Of a DNA stretch of 64,000 bases, positions 32,301 to 40,352 are shown one piece after another. Positions within the stretch are counted from its first letter, which is position 1. Every line of letters starts with the position of its first letter. The DNA lies in assembly GCA_964519955.1 (NCBI GenBank), contig CAZFLM010000030.1, forward strand, positions 1 through 64,000. Direction: 5' to 3'. The position numbers and the translations under genes are program-made. Below the pieces are notes generated by a model that was not told the DNA's origin, ran no database searches, and saw only the letters and a program-made list of their open reading frames with translations. The DNA is from CAZFLM01 sp964519955. GTDB lineage: Bacteria > Armatimonadota > Chthonomonadetes > Chthonomonadales > CAJBBX01.

Positions 32301-32688
32301 CCACTACCCGCTCTCGTCGATCGGCGGCAAGGCAAACGACGACCAGCCCGGCGGCGGCTCCGGCGCCCTCCTCTGGCACGACAAGGCGCTCAAGGCGAGC
32401 TACGGCGCGGTCCTCGACACCGGCCTGCTGAAGTCCACGTTCTGGAAGGACACGGTCGATGGCGCCGGTGAGCACGCCGACATCTGGCGGGAGCTGGATC
32501 GCGACCTGAAGCCGGGCGAGGCCATCCGCGCGACCGCGGCCGATCCGGAGGTGCTCATCTTCGGCGCGGTGGAGGATGCCAAGGGCGACGGCGGCGACAC
32601 CCTGCGGCACGTGCGAGCGCTGCAGTCGCTCCGGTGCAGCCTCGTGCTGCAGGCGGCAAGCGCGCCTGCGCCGAAGAAGCAGCGCTGA
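29353..32688 (+). CDS. secreted clan-A glycoside hydrolase (agarase/GH50-like) with CARDB domain
   Basis: The 1111-residue protein has a signal peptide (ending VAGAQ) and an N-terminal beta-sandwich (about 25-220). The TIM-barrel catalytic domain has the likely acid/base Glu401 in FLDNELEW and nucleophile Glu565 in MITEWSFP, in the NE...TEW order of clan A. WWVIDPGGRSFYAVGTDH near 260 is typical of agarase-annotated relatives. A CARDB-type Ig domain (about 680-760) and an unassigned C-terminal beta region follow. It probably cleaves a galactan or other complex polysaccharide outside the cell. AAGGAGA lies upstream of the ATG. Confidence 0.8.
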   Translation: MRRFLPIALLVLASSVAGAQQARTVTDDFKAYRTEADVAAKWDLDAGTWTPDGGSLRSDGFGTGVAVPKGAPHGSEMVVEATIIARRATATEWKTAGIGVQRDERNYWRLNLVEQPDAQGKRHFFEINEAVDGRWLASGEGDTKLQPVDGQDTGRRWEYDRAYRLRIELTSETIVGTVYEIGGGLLWQQGFQFSARACTSGQPILVTNCIAADYRDFRADFRKTVPGPSVPKFPKYVNPAPGPVSGKATRFFHVEQVGGRWWVIDPGGRSFYAVGTDHANFGAHWCEKLGYAPYSRNVQARYGSEQKWAQSTLKRLKAWGFNTLGAGHSESLRHQGLAHTEFLSLGANFTSVSDIAPRTTWTGFPDVFHPRFQAWCEQQARRVAKSARSDPWLFGYFLDNELEWFGKNGSETGLVDETFKKPADHPAKRALVDFLKKRYPTIEALNKAWGTQAPSWEVLAGTSASPVTKTKAAAADRLAFVRLIADRYFAVTTSAVRKADPNHMVIGCRFAGWAPPIFDIAGKYLDIVTVNFYGQVDLARGVSTDMPAMMRKYAASARRPLMITEWSFPALDAGLPSQHGAGQRVATQKDKARAYAIYQKALFGMPFMVGSDYFMWVDEPALGISSTFPEDSNYGLVDVNDSPWVELTKTAAAVNRQANAIHSANTAELSAAIVDRPGQAPVVRVRNTGRIAADAAVRVTVQGRPSASRVRVPAGGTVELPIAGVAKSAALVVAEIDPDEKLVEADRSDNTAQAVIGRSTVKAPALLVINPSTEDVTWAPVAVDAERLGSAISVRDSAGASVMAQVDALPTGRQLAVKVPRVPARSVVVLPIVKGEGIDSLKVRTGDRDIRLEGQFELAHKAGSGNLLDRVSLAGTELGCFRTLVNQTGAQALWVPPDSIDSITTLTGPVRNVLVFEASLKQPAKSGAKTAVADGVYARQESAARGFQLTWQITQMPGEVWFGSRFLGVRNTDTLPWHLKSYYHYPLSSIGGKANDDQPGGGSGALLWHDKALKASYGAVLDTGLLKSTFWKDTVDGAGEHADIWRELDRDLKPGEAIRATAADPEVLIFGAVEDAKGDGGDTLRHVRALQSLRCSLVLQAASAPAPKKQR

Positions 32689-32850
32689 CGGGCACGAACC
32701 GTACTGCCTGGTGTGCGTCCATTCAGACGTGGGGTGAGCGGCGGACGAAGGATTCCGCGTGATCGGCACGGAAGACTGAACCGATGGGCCGCCGAGTGGC
32801 TCGTCCCGTGAGCGTCGTCTCACTTCCCAAACCGGAGGAGGAGTACCACG

Positions 32851-33672
32851 ATGACAATCCGCGTGCTGCTCGGCGCGGCGGCCCTGGCGGCCTGCGCATC
32901 GCTTGCCGTCCCTGGCGCCGCCGCCCCTGCCAAGAAGAAGCTGCTCGTCGTCACGTATGCGGCGGGCTTCGTCCACACCGAGGGCATCGAGGCCGGCATG
33001 CCCGTGGTCAAGCAGATCGGCGAGAAGACCGGCATCTATGACGTCGACTACTGCCGCACCAAGGAAGACGTCCAGAAGATGCTGACGCCCGAGTACCTGA
33101 AGGCGTACGACGGCGTCGTGTTCCTGAACACCCAGGGCAATATCGGCATTCCGGACCTGAAGGGGTTCCTCGACTGGATCGCGACCGGTAAGGCGTTCAT
33201 CGGCATGCACGCCGCCGCCGACACCAACAAGATTGGTGATCTCGGTGGGGACCGGTCGTTCGTCGACTTCATCGGCGGCGAGTTCAAGACGCACCACAGC
33301 CAGTGCGAAGTGGCGTGCATCGTCGACGACCCGAAGCACCCGGCGACCAAGCACCTCACGACCCCGTGGAAGGTCTTCGACGAGATCTACCTCTACCAGA
33401 ACAACCCGCGCGAGAAGGTGCACGTGCTGCTGTCCGTCGACAAGCACCCGATGGACGGCGCCAAGGAGCAGGGCGAGCCGGGCGACTACCTGCTGTCCTG
33501 GTGCAAGATGCACGGCAAGGGCCGCGTCTTCTACACCGCGTTCGGCCATCGCGCGGACGTGTGGCAGAAGGAAGCCTACCAGCAGCACTTGCTGGGCGGC
33601 ATCCGCTGGGCGCTCGGCCTGGCCAAGGGCGACTCGAAGCCCGGCAACAAGGCTCCCGAGACCGAGAAGTAG
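32851..33672 (+). CDS. secreted ThuA-domain protein (second copy)
   Basis: A signal peptide to about residue 26 is followed by a ThuA domain: KKLLVVTYAAGFVHTEGIE, YDGVVFLNTQGNIG, the family-typical AFIGMHAAADT, and KGRVFYTAFGHRADVW near the end. At 273 residues it is distinct from the ThuA protein at 24848. GGAGGAGGAG lies before the ATG. It follows the agarase-like gene by 162 nt on the same strand and may act on the sugars that enzyme releases. Confidence 0.85.
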   Translation: MTIRVLLGAAALAACASLAVPGAAAPAKKKLLVVTYAAGFVHTEGIEAGMPVVKQIGEKTGIYDVDYCRTKEDVQKMLTPEYLKAYDGVVFLNTQGNIGIPDLKGFLDWIATGKAFIGMHAAADTNKIGDLGGDRSFVDFIGGEFKTHHSQCEVACIVDDPKHPATKHLTTPWKVFDEIYLYQNNPREKVHVLLSVDKHPMDGAKEQGEPGDYLLSWCKMHGKGRVFYTAFGHRADVWQKEAYQQHLLGGIRWALGLAKGDSKPGNKAPETEK

Positions 33673-33692
33673 GTTTCCGCGGGTCTGAGCAC

Positions 33693-33736
33693 GCAACGAG
33701 CCCCTCCTCCCATGTCGGGAGCCAGGGGCTCGTTGC
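33693..33736 (+). terminator. 13-bp stem-loop after the ThuA gene
   Basis: GCAACGAGCCCCT (33693-33705) and AGGGGCTCGTTGC (33724-33736) are perfectly complementary, with an 18-nt loop, 21 nt after the stop. A T-run is absent. Confidence 0.65.
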
Positions 33737-33784
33737 TGTGTGAAGCCATCCGGCGTCCTGGCCCAGGGCACGCGCCATCGCAAC

Positions 33785-33879
33785 GGTCATGCCGAACCGC
33801 CGTTGTGAGGCATCCGGCCGGCGTGGTGCGTGGCGATGGGCCTGGCCAGATCCCTCGCAGCGGCGGCTCGGGATGACCC
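33785..33879. repeat. palindromic dispersed repeat between thuA and fabI
   Basis: The arms at 33785-33817 (GGTCATGCCGAACCGCC...) and 33848-33879 (...CGGCTCGGGATGACCC) are imperfect inverse complements and resemble 28868-28898. They lie in an intergenic region of 310 bp without genes. Confidence 0.5.
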
Positions 33880-33921
33880 GGTTGCCGCGTGCGCGCCTGA
33901 ACCGGACACACCTGGACACAG

Positions 33922-33960
33922 AAAGGGCAGGCCGGGATCGCTCCCAGACCTGCCCCCTTT
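33922..33960 (-). terminator. terminator-like hairpin downstream of fabI
   Basis: AAAGGGCAGG (33922-33931) pairs with CCTGCC followed by CCCTTT (33949-33960). Reading the minus strand after the fabI stop, the hairpin ends in TTTC. It could serve both convergent genes. Confidence 0.5.
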
Positions 33961-33982
33961 GCCATTGCGAACCGACCTGCCC

Positions 33983-34762
33983 CTACATCCCCTCGATGTT
34001 GTAGCCGGCGTCCACGTACAGCGTCTCGCCCGTGATGCCGCGCGCCAGCGGGCCCAGCAGGAACGCCGCAGCGTCGCCCACCTCGTCGGCGGTGACGGCG
34101 CGCTTCAGCGGAGCGTGCTCGGCCACGTGCGCGATCATGTCGCGCAGTCCCGCGATGCCGCTCGCCGCGAGGGTCTTGATGGGGCCGGCGGACACGGCGT
34201 TGACGCGGATGCCCTCCGGGCCGAGGTCGTGCGCCAGGTAGCGGACGCTGGACTCCAGCGCGGCCTTGGCGACGCCCATCACGTTGTAGCCGGACACGAC
34301 GCGTACGCCGCCCAGATAGCTCAGCGTCACGATCGAGCCATTCGACTCAGCGAGCAGGGGCCGCGCGGCCTGCGCCAGCGACACCAGCGTATAGACGCTG
34401 CAGTCCATGGCGAGCGCGAACCCGTCCTGCGACGTGGTGGCGAACTCGCCGGTCAGGTCCTCGCGCCGCGCGTAGGCCATCGCGTGCACCAGGCCGTCCA
34501 GCTTGCCGCCGAACGCCCCGCTGGCCTGCGCGATGAGCTGCTGGACCTGCTCGCCCTTGGTAGCGTCGCACAGCAGGACCGGGCACTCCGGCAGGTTCTC
34601 CGACTCGAGCAACTTCCTCACATCGTCCGCTTCACGCTCGCTGTATACCGAGAACGCGACCTCGCCGCCCTGGGCCATCACCGAGAGCGCACAATGCCAC
34701 GCAATGCTCCACTTATTGCGCGCTCCCGTGACGAGGACGCGCTTGCCTTCCATGAAACCCAA
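33983..34762 (-). CDS. fabI: enoyl-[acyl-carrier-protein] reductase FabI
   Basis: FabI carries out the NAD(P)H-dependent last reduction of each fatty-acid elongation cycle. The 259-residue short-chain dehydrogenase starts GKRVLVTGARNKWSIAWHCA, has LLCDATKGEQVQQL, and the catalytic Tyr-x6-Lys in GYNVMGVAKAALE. VNAVSAGPIKTLAASGI is diagnostic of FabI as opposed to ordinary SDR proteins. It stands alone, not in a fab operon. The DHDPS-like gene lies 132 nt upstream on the same strand. Confidence 0.93.
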   Translation of the reverse strand: MGFMEGKRVLVTGARNKWSIAWHCALSVMAQGGEVAFSVYSEREADDVRKLLESENLPECPVLLCDATKGEQVQQLIAQASGAFGGKLDGLVHAMAYARREDLTGEFATTSQDGFALAMDCSVYTLVSLAQAARPLLAESNGSIVTLSYLGGVRVVSGYNVMGVAKAALESSVRYLAHDLGPEGIRVNAVSAGPIKTLAASGIAGLRDMIAHVAEHAPLKRAVTADEVGDAAAFLLGPLARGITGETLYVDAGYNIEGM

Positions 34763-34894
34763 CTGCGTCTCCTTTCGAGCCGTCCACGGCTGCGCGCGGT
34801 CACTCGTACGTCGGGAGTGCCTCGATCGACGCTCGCGTCCCTACCTGACGATCCGGAATGGGAAAGCGGCGATGGAGATGCGCGTTGCTGGGTG

Positions 34895-35902
34895 TCAGCG
34901 TCCGTGGTCCGCGCCATCGACCACGTAGGGCGAGATGAGGGCATCCAGCTCGCGCTCCACCCGGTCGATAGTGGCGGCATCGTAGGGGGCTCCGCCGCCC
35001 CGATCGAAGGGAGCCACCTGGACTCCCTTCCGAGCAAACACTTGCTTCAGGGCGACAGCCGATGCGAGCCCATCCGTTACCTTCAAGGCGCGCCAAACGT
35101 CCGCTTCGGCGCGCTCGGCCAGTTCCAGGTTACCCGACAAGTAGCCGCGCTGCACTCCGTCCAGTACCTCGGGGTACCCCATGCACCCCTGTCCGATCAC
35201 CCCGACCGCGCCCTGCCGAAGCCCCTTCAGGTAGTATCCTTCGTGTCCGCAGATGAGGGCGAAGCGGGTGTCGCGCACCACGTCCGCCAGCGGCGCGAAC
35301 ACCGCATCGTCGGTCGTGCTCACCTTCGCGCCGGCGATGCGGGGCAGCGCGAGGAGCCGGCTGAGCAGACGCGGAGTCAGCCGGTACTGATCCGGGAGGC
35401 CGCCCGGCTGGTAGATCACGATCGGTACGTCGGCCGAGTCATGCACGGCGCGCAGGTAGCCGTAGATGACGTCCTCGATGCCCGATGCGCGCTGCGGGCC
35501 GAGCGCGGAGGGCATGACGTGCACGGCCGCGTCGGCGCCGACTTCGGCCGCGAACTGGGTCAGCGCGATGGCCTGTTCGGTGTAGTCGCCGGGATCGGGG
35601 TAGCCGCCGGTCTCCTTGTCCAGCCACTCGCCGGCCGCGCCCACGAGGACGCCCATGCGCCCCTTGTTGGCCGCGAGGACCGCGCGGGCGAGCTGCCGCG
35701 TCTCGTCCGTCGTGAACGAGAACATGCGGCCCATCCCGCTGCGGACGAACACGCTGCGAACGCACCTGCGGCTCGCGAGCCAGTCCGTGAGCGACGCGGC
35801 GCCCTGCAGGTCGAGCCGCCCGTTCGCGTCGCAAGGCGTGAAGAACGGCGCGGTGATGCCGCACAGACTATCCATGAGGCCTGGTCGAGACGATATCGTC
35901 AT
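34895..35902 (-). CDS. dihydrodipicolinate synthase/NAL family aldolase
   Basis: This 335-residue class-I aldolase barrel has the start GITAPFFTPCDANGRLD, the VFVRSGMGRMFSFTTDE variant of the TTGE loop, the Tyr in VPIVIYQPGG, and the likely Schiff-base Lys in IAGAKVSTTDD. The residues differ from true DapA, so it is more likely a sugar-acid aldolase or dehydratase. The ATG at 35902 has GGGAG about 8 nt upstream. It is divergent from the DUF1361 gene. Confidence 0.8.
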   Translation of the reverse strand: MTISSRPGLMDSLCGITAPFFTPCDANGRLDLQGAASLTDWLASRRCVRSVFVRSGMGRMFSFTTDETRQLARAVLAANKGRMGVLVGAAGEWLDKETGGYPDPGDYTEQAIALTQFAAEVGADAAVHVMPSALGPQRASGIEDVIYGYLRAVHDSADVPIVIYQPGGLPDQYRLTPRLLSRLLALPRIAGAKVSTTDDAVFAPLADVVRDTRFALICGHEGYYLKGLRQGAVGVIGQGCMGYPEVLDGVQRGYLSGNLELAERAEADVWRALKVTDGLASAVALKQVFARKGVQVAPFDRGGGAPYDAATIDRVERELDALISPYVVDGADHGR

Positions 35903-36076
35903 CGTGATCTCCCTTCGCGGGCTGACGGACGATTCGCCTCGATCGCCCGGGTATCCTGCGCCCGGCCGCCGGCGCCCCGAAACCCGCCGCGCGGCCGCCG
36001 CGTAGGTAACCCGTACGGCGCGGCTCCCGACGAGACGCGCCCGATGCTGTCGCACGCCGAGAGGAGCACAACCGCC

Positions 36077-36712
36077 ATGCTGCACGGGGTCACGTGGAAC
36101 CTGTTCCTGGCCGTCATCCCGGTCCTGCTGGGGCTGATGGTGGCCTGGGGGATGCGCAAACGCGGCAAGGAGCCGAACCTGCCGATCTGGGTGACGATCC
36201 CGCTGCTCATCGTGTGGCTGGCGTTCCTGCCCAACACGTGCTATCTGCTGACTGAGTGGCGCCACCTGCTCTACGACAGCAACTGGTCGCGCCTGCTGGA
36301 CGCTGGACAGGAGGACCCGAACGCCATGCTCTCCGTGGCGCGGTGGTCGCTCTTCTTCCTGCTCTACAGCGCGGCGGGCGTGCTCACGTTCGGGCTGGCG
36401 GTGCGGCCGGTGGAGCGCGCGCTGCGGGGCACCGGGTTCAAGCCGATCTTGCTCGCGCCGTTCCTGTTCTTCCTGGTCTCGCTCGGCGTCTACCTGGGCC
36501 TGCGGGCCCGCTTCAACTCGTGGGAGATCGTGACCGATCCGCTGCCCATCTGGGAGCGCACGCTCGGCGCATTCCGCAACCGCGGCATCCTGGCGGCTGT
36601 GGCGGGCTTCGGCGCGGTGCTCTGGCTCCTGTACATCGCGGTGGATATCTGGGTGGAGGGCTTGTTGGCCCGGCTGAAGCAGCTCGGCGTGTCCGGCGCT
36701 TCGCGCGGGTAG
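36077..36712 (+). CDS. DUF1361 membrane protein
   Basis: This 211-residue integral membrane protein has about six helices. It carries the family signature LAFLPNTCYLLTEWRHL after the second helix and a conserved ARFNSWEIVTDP loop. The function of DUF1361 is not known. The ATG at 36077 has GAGGAG about 10 nt upstream; an in-frame ATG at 36044 has weaker support. It faces the DHDPS-like gene across 174 bp. Confidence 0.8.
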   Translation: MLHGVTWNLFLAVIPVLLGLMVAWGMRKRGKEPNLPIWVTIPLLIVWLAFLPNTCYLLTEWRHLLYDSNWSRLLDAGQEDPNAMLSVARWSLFFLLYSAAGVLTFGLAVRPVERALRGTGFKPILLAPFLFFLVSLGVYLGLRARFNSWEIVTDPLPIWERTLGAFRNRGILAAVAGFGAVLWLLYIAVDIWVEGLLARLKQLGVSGASRG

Positions 36713-36841
36713 GGGACCGCCGCGGGACGAGACGGCCGAGCCGGCACGTACGGAGAGGTGGACGCAGCGCAGGACTCGGCGACGGTTGCCGCGAAGTCAT
36801 TGGTGCGCTGCACACCATCGTCCACGGTACGGGAGGCCCCG

Positions 36842-37306
36842 GTGTCCGAGTTCAACGCGACGCAGTTCCTGGCGACCCAGATCCGCACGGCGGCCGACGA
36901 CCTGTCGGAAGCGGCGGACGCGCTGCCGGCGAACCGGCTGGACTGGCGCCCCACGGTCGAGGGCAAGGCCGCGCCCAGCGCCAGGGAACTGGTGTTGGAG
37001 ACCGCCTCCCTCATGGAGTGGGCGCTGCGCTCCTTCCGCGAGCACTACCCCGCCGCGCTCGACGAGAGCAGCCTCGAGCCCGCCCGAGAGGCCCGGCGCG
37101 CCGATGCCACGATGTGGCTCGTCGAGGCGGCCAACAACCTGTCCGAGGCCGTAGCCGGGCTGCCGGTCTCGATCCTCGCCCAGATGATCCGCAACCCCAT
37201 CACCGGCACGCCGGCGAGTTGGGCCGAGTTTGCGCTCTCCTTCCAGGTGCTGGCCCAGCAGGCCGCCGGCCAGGTTCGCGCCATCCACGCTTACTGCGCC
37301 GGCTGA
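36842..37306 (+). CDS. DinB-like superfamily protein
   Basis: This 154-residue four-helix-bundle protein has LATQIRTAADDLSEAADALP then DWRPT, the usual opening of DinB/YfiT-like metal-dependent proteins (helix, then a W-P motif). The metal-binding histidines expected in many members are not evident at the usual places, so it may be a degenerate member. GTG 36842 is chosen for GGGAGG about 6 nt before it. It lies between the DUF1361 gene and rtcB. Confidence 0.65.
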   Translation: MSEFNATQFLATQIRTAADDLSEAADALPANRLDWRPTVEGKAAPSARELVLETASLMEWALRSFREHYPAALDESSLEPAREARRADATMWLVEAANNLSEAVAGLPVSILAQMIRNPITGTPASWAEFALSFQVLAQQAAGQVRAIHAYCAG

Positions 37307-37414
37307 TCGCACTCCCTGCTCCCGACCGACCGTGGGGCGGCACCTCCGTGTACCGCCAGGTTGTTGGCCGTAATGCGTCCATACAGGGCGCCCTCCAGAT
37401 AGGTGACCGCACGC

Positions 37415-38767
37415 ATGAGCCTCAAGTACGCTAGCCGCGACACGGGTAAGGGCTACTACGTCCTCGACCAGGGCGTCAGCCTGCCCATCCGCATCTTCAT
37501 GAACGAGACGCTCTTCGCCGAGACGGAGGAGGGGGTCTTCGGCCAGGCCCGCAACGCGACGCTGTACCCCGGCGTGCGCGACGTGGTGCTCACTCCGGAC
37601 GCGCACAGCGGCTACGTCGTGCCGGTCGGCTGCGTCATCGCCACGGACGGCACGCTCTGCCAGGCGCCCGTGGGCTACGACATCGGCTGCGGCATGATGG
37701 CCATGCGCTCCGATGTGGACTACGGCCAGGCGATGGACGCGCGCGCCCGCATGCGCTTCTCCCAGCTCGTGATGGACTACGTGGCGCTGGGCGTGGGCGA
37801 GGGCGGCAAGTATCCCGTCGACGACCGCATGTTCGAGCAGATCGTGCGGTTCGGAGCGCAGGCCCTCGGCTACAAGCGCGGCGCGAACTCGGAGCACGAC
37901 TTCATCCCGGTCGACGACGACTGGAAGATCCCCGAGAAGCCCCGATCGCGCGGCATCGTCCAACTCAAGTCGCTGGGCGGCGGCAATCACTTCATCGAGC
38001 TGCAGTACGACCAGCACGGCAAGCTCTGGGTGATGGTGCACACCGGCTCGCGGGGCTTCGGCCACGGGCTGGCGTCCGAGTTCATCCGCAAGGGCCAGGA
38101 CTGGCTGCGCAAGCAGGGCGCGGTGGTGAGGGGCGGCGCGGAGGCCACCTACTTCCCGCCGGGCACGCACCTGTGGCGCGAGTACAAGAACGCCGTGGCT
38201 GCCGGCGCCAACTTCGCCATCGCGAATCGCCTCCTCATTTGGGAGGGCGTCGCCAAGGCGTTCCGCAAGGTTCTGGGCGCGGAGCCGGAGCTGGTCTACG
38301 AGATCAGCCACAACATGGTGCAGGAAGAGGAGATCCCGGAGCTGGGCGGCAGATTCTGGGTCCACCGCAAGGGCGCCACCCGGGCCCTTCCCGCCGGACA
38401 CCCCGCACTCGTCGGCACGCCCTGGGAGCAGACGGGCCACCCGATCCTCATCCCGGGCTCGATGGGCGACAAGAGCTACGTCCTCTTCGCCGAGAAGGGC
38501 GCCGCGAAGAGCCTCTACTCGGTGAACCACGGCTGCGGCCGCCGTCTCTCTCGCAGCGCGGCCAAGGACAGCTTCACCCAGCGCTCGGTCAACCTGCAGA
38601 TGGCCGAGCTGGGCGTGATGGTGAACGCGGGCGGCAACGTGCCCATCGACGAGAGCCCGGGCTGCTACAAGAGCGCCGGCGAGGTGATCGCGTCGGTGGA
38701 AGCCGCCGGCCTCGCCCGCGTCGCCTACACCCTGACTCCCATCGCGAGCATCAAGGGGAACGACTGA
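37415..38767 (+). CDS. rtcB: RNA-splicing ligase RtcB
   Basis: RtcB joins 2',3'-cyclic phosphate or 3'-phosphate RNA ends to 5'-OH ends using GTP and Mn2+. The 450-residue protein keeps the metal and guanylylation residues: Asp89 and Cys92 in VGYDIGCGM, the His in GGGNHFIEL, the His in MVHTGSRGFGHGL, the His in EISHNMVQEE, and the nucleophile His in NHGCGRRLSR. The last motif is HGCGR rather than the common HGAGR. No rtcA, archease or rtcR gene is nearby. The ATG is preceded by AGGTGA. Confidence 0.93.
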   Translation: MSLKYASRDTGKGYYVLDQGVSLPIRIFMNETLFAETEEGVFGQARNATLYPGVRDVVLTPDAHSGYVVPVGCVIATDGTLCQAPVGYDIGCGMMAMRSDVDYGQAMDARARMRFSQLVMDYVALGVGEGGKYPVDDRMFEQIVRFGAQALGYKRGANSEHDFIPVDDDWKIPEKPRSRGIVQLKSLGGGNHFIELQYDQHGKLWVMVHTGSRGFGHGLASEFIRKGQDWLRKQGAVVRGGAEATYFPPGTHLWREYKNAVAAGANFAIANRLLIWEGVAKAFRKVLGAEPELVYEISHNMVQEEEIPELGGRFWVHRKGATRALPAGHPALVGTPWEQTGHPILIPGSMGDKSYVLFAEKGAAKSLYSVNHGCGRRLSRSAAKDSFTQRSVNLQMAELGVMVNAGGNVPIDESPGCYKSAGEVIASVEAAGLARVAYTLTPIASIKGND

Positions 38768-38818
38768 GGGGCGGGTCGAAGGTCGAACGTCGTGGCTCGA
38801 ACGGTGCGGCCGCGCGCG

Positions 38819-39160
38819 ATGGCGGAAGGGGGTACGTCGGTGGAGGTTGACACTGGGGGATGCCAGCCCGCCGGCGGCGGGCACGGGCTGTCCGAAGCTC
38901 AAATCGCGGGGGACACGTGGCTCAAGAGGTGCGCGCGCGCCGTGATGCGCATACCGCCGCCGCGCCTGTCGCCGGAGGAGGCACTTGCCTTAGCGAAGGC
39001 GGAGTTCGTTCGATTCCAGGACCCGCTGGTTGGGTGCATCAGTGTTCGCACCGGGCTGCGGAAGTACTACGTCGAGGTCCGAGACCGACGGTGGTTCATG
39101 GGCCAGTTCATCGACAACCAGGACGGACGCCTGATGGGCAAGGAGGGGTTCCGCCGCTGA
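38819..39160 (+). CDS. small hypothetical protein
   Basis: The frame of about 113 residues follows rtcB by 51 nt. The C-terminal half looks like a real folded domain: PEEALALAKAEFVRFQDPLVG, then strands with RKYYVEVRDRRWFMGQF. The N-terminal 40 residues are low-complexity and the start is unsure; GTG 38840 has AAGGGGG upstream. No family is recognised. Confidence 0.4.
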   Translation: MAEGGTSVEVDTGGCQPAGGGHGLSEAQIAGDTWLKRCARAVMRIPPPRLSPEEALALAKAEFVRFQDPLVGCISVRTGLRKYYVEVRDRRWFMGQFIDNQDGRLMGKEGFRR

Positions 39161-39506
39161 TGGGCACGCCGAGCGGGTAGTCTGGTGCCCGTACCCGTCG
39201 ACGCCCTGAGGGCCGATGCGGTCGTGGGACCGCGAACACGGCCTGTGTTCCGGGCGCGCGCAGGGGAGGCGGAACGACTGCATTCACCGACCGGGGGGCG
39301 ATCCATACGCTACAACGCGGAATCGAACCGGCATCTGCTCGGTGAAGTTCCGTTCAGGTCCCAGTCCGAGCGTCGCGAGGCGCGCCATCCATTGGCGCCA
39401 CGTAGCGCCATAGCTCCGGGCGGCGGTCTCCTCCCGCCAGGGAGGCCGCACCCCTTCTCTTCTCCCCTCGCACCCCCACCAGGTAGCTCCCCGAGCGCCG
39501 CGCCGG

Positions 39507-39512
39507 TATAAT
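39507..39512 (+). promoter_or_regulatory. TATAAT -10 box upstream of cysC
   Basis: A perfect TATAAT lies 46 nt before the GTG of cysC; the -35 (TAGCTC, 39484-39489) is poor. The remainder of the 398-bp region 39161-39558 shows no gene. Confidence 0.5.
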
Positions 39513-39558
39513 GAACGCGAGCCGGCGCTGTCCGGCAAACCATGCAGAGGACGCGCGC

Positions 39559-40107
39559 GTGCATAAGGGCTTCATTCTCTGGTTCACCGGCCTCTCCGGC
39601 GCCGGCAAGTCGACCCTGGCGGACCGGCTCGTGGCCGAGTTCAAGGCGAAGGGCTACAAGGTCGAGTTGCTGGACGGCGACGAGGTGCGGACCAACCTCT
39701 CCAAGGGCCTCGGCTTCTCCAAGGAAGACCGCGACACCAACATCCGGCGCATCGGCTACGTCGCCCGGCTGCTGGCCCGCAACGGGGTCATCGCCATCAC
39801 GGCGGCCATCTCGCCCTACCGCGAGATCCGCGACGAGAACCGCGCCCACACCGAGGCCGACGGCGTTCCGTTCGTCGAGGTCTTCGCGAACGCGACGCTG
39901 GACGCGCTGGTCGCCCGCGACGTGAAGGGGCTCTACAAGAAGGCGCTGGCGGGCGAGATCAAGAACTTCACCGGCGTCTCCGACCCCTACGAAGCGCCGC
40001 TATCGCCCGAGATCGAGGTGCGCACCGACAGCCAGTCGCCCGACGAGTCGCTCGAGCAGATTCTGGCCTACCTGCGCGCAAAGTGCCTCATCGGCGAGGG
40101 CTGCTAG
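39559..40107 (+). CDS. cysC: adenylyl-sulfate kinase CysC
   Basis: CysC phosphorylates adenosine 5'-phosphosulfate to PAPS. The 182-residue protein has the P-loop FTGLSGAGKSTLA, LLDGDEVRTNLSKGLGFSKEDRDTNIRRIGY, and AITAAISPYREIRDENR, the standard CysC motifs. GTG 39559 has AGAGG about 8 nt upstream. No cysD, cysN or sulfotransferase gene is adjacent, so whether PAPS serves assimilation or sulfation of products is unclear. Confidence 0.92.
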   Translation: MHKGFILWFTGLSGAGKSTLADRLVAEFKAKGYKVELLDGDEVRTNLSKGLGFSKEDRDTNIRRIGYVARLLARNGVIAITAAISPYREIRDENRAHTEADGVPFVEVFANATLDALVARDVKGLYKKALAGEIKNFTGVSDPYEAPLSPEIEVRTDSQSPDESLEQILAYLRAKCLIGEGC

Positions 40108-40190
40108 CCTCGTCCGGTCAGGCGTGGGCGGCGGTGGCGGCGCGCCGCCCTCCGTTTGTCGCGTCCTGGTCCGGATCATGCGCAAGTGCC

Positions 40191-40246
40191 GTGGTGGGGC
40201 GGGCGTCCCTGCCCGCCCGGTACAACTCATGAATAGGTCGGACTAG
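40191..40246. repeat. 56-bp hairpin repeat, copy 2
   Basis: It matches 19415-19470 without gaps. The stem here is GGGCGGGC with GCCCGCCC, keeping pairing through compensatory changes. It lies between cysC and the PBP2 gene. Confidence 0.6.
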
Positions 40247-40352
40247 GCGATGGGGGCGCACCGCACTCGGCTGCGTCTGGCCGGAACCTGGCGCGTTCAT
40301 GTATGCGTAGATAGCCTCGCCGGACCGAGCACGGCACGCCCAGGGCAACGCC

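Noticed and set aside
33673..33982. Possible small gene between the ThuA gene and fabI
   Set aside because: The region is accounted for by a terminator hairpin, a palindromic repeat and a second hairpin.
39300..39380. tRNA-like sequence (TTCGATTCC on the minus strand)
   Set aside because: The T-arm does not pair beyond two bases and no acceptor, D or anticodon stem could be assembled.
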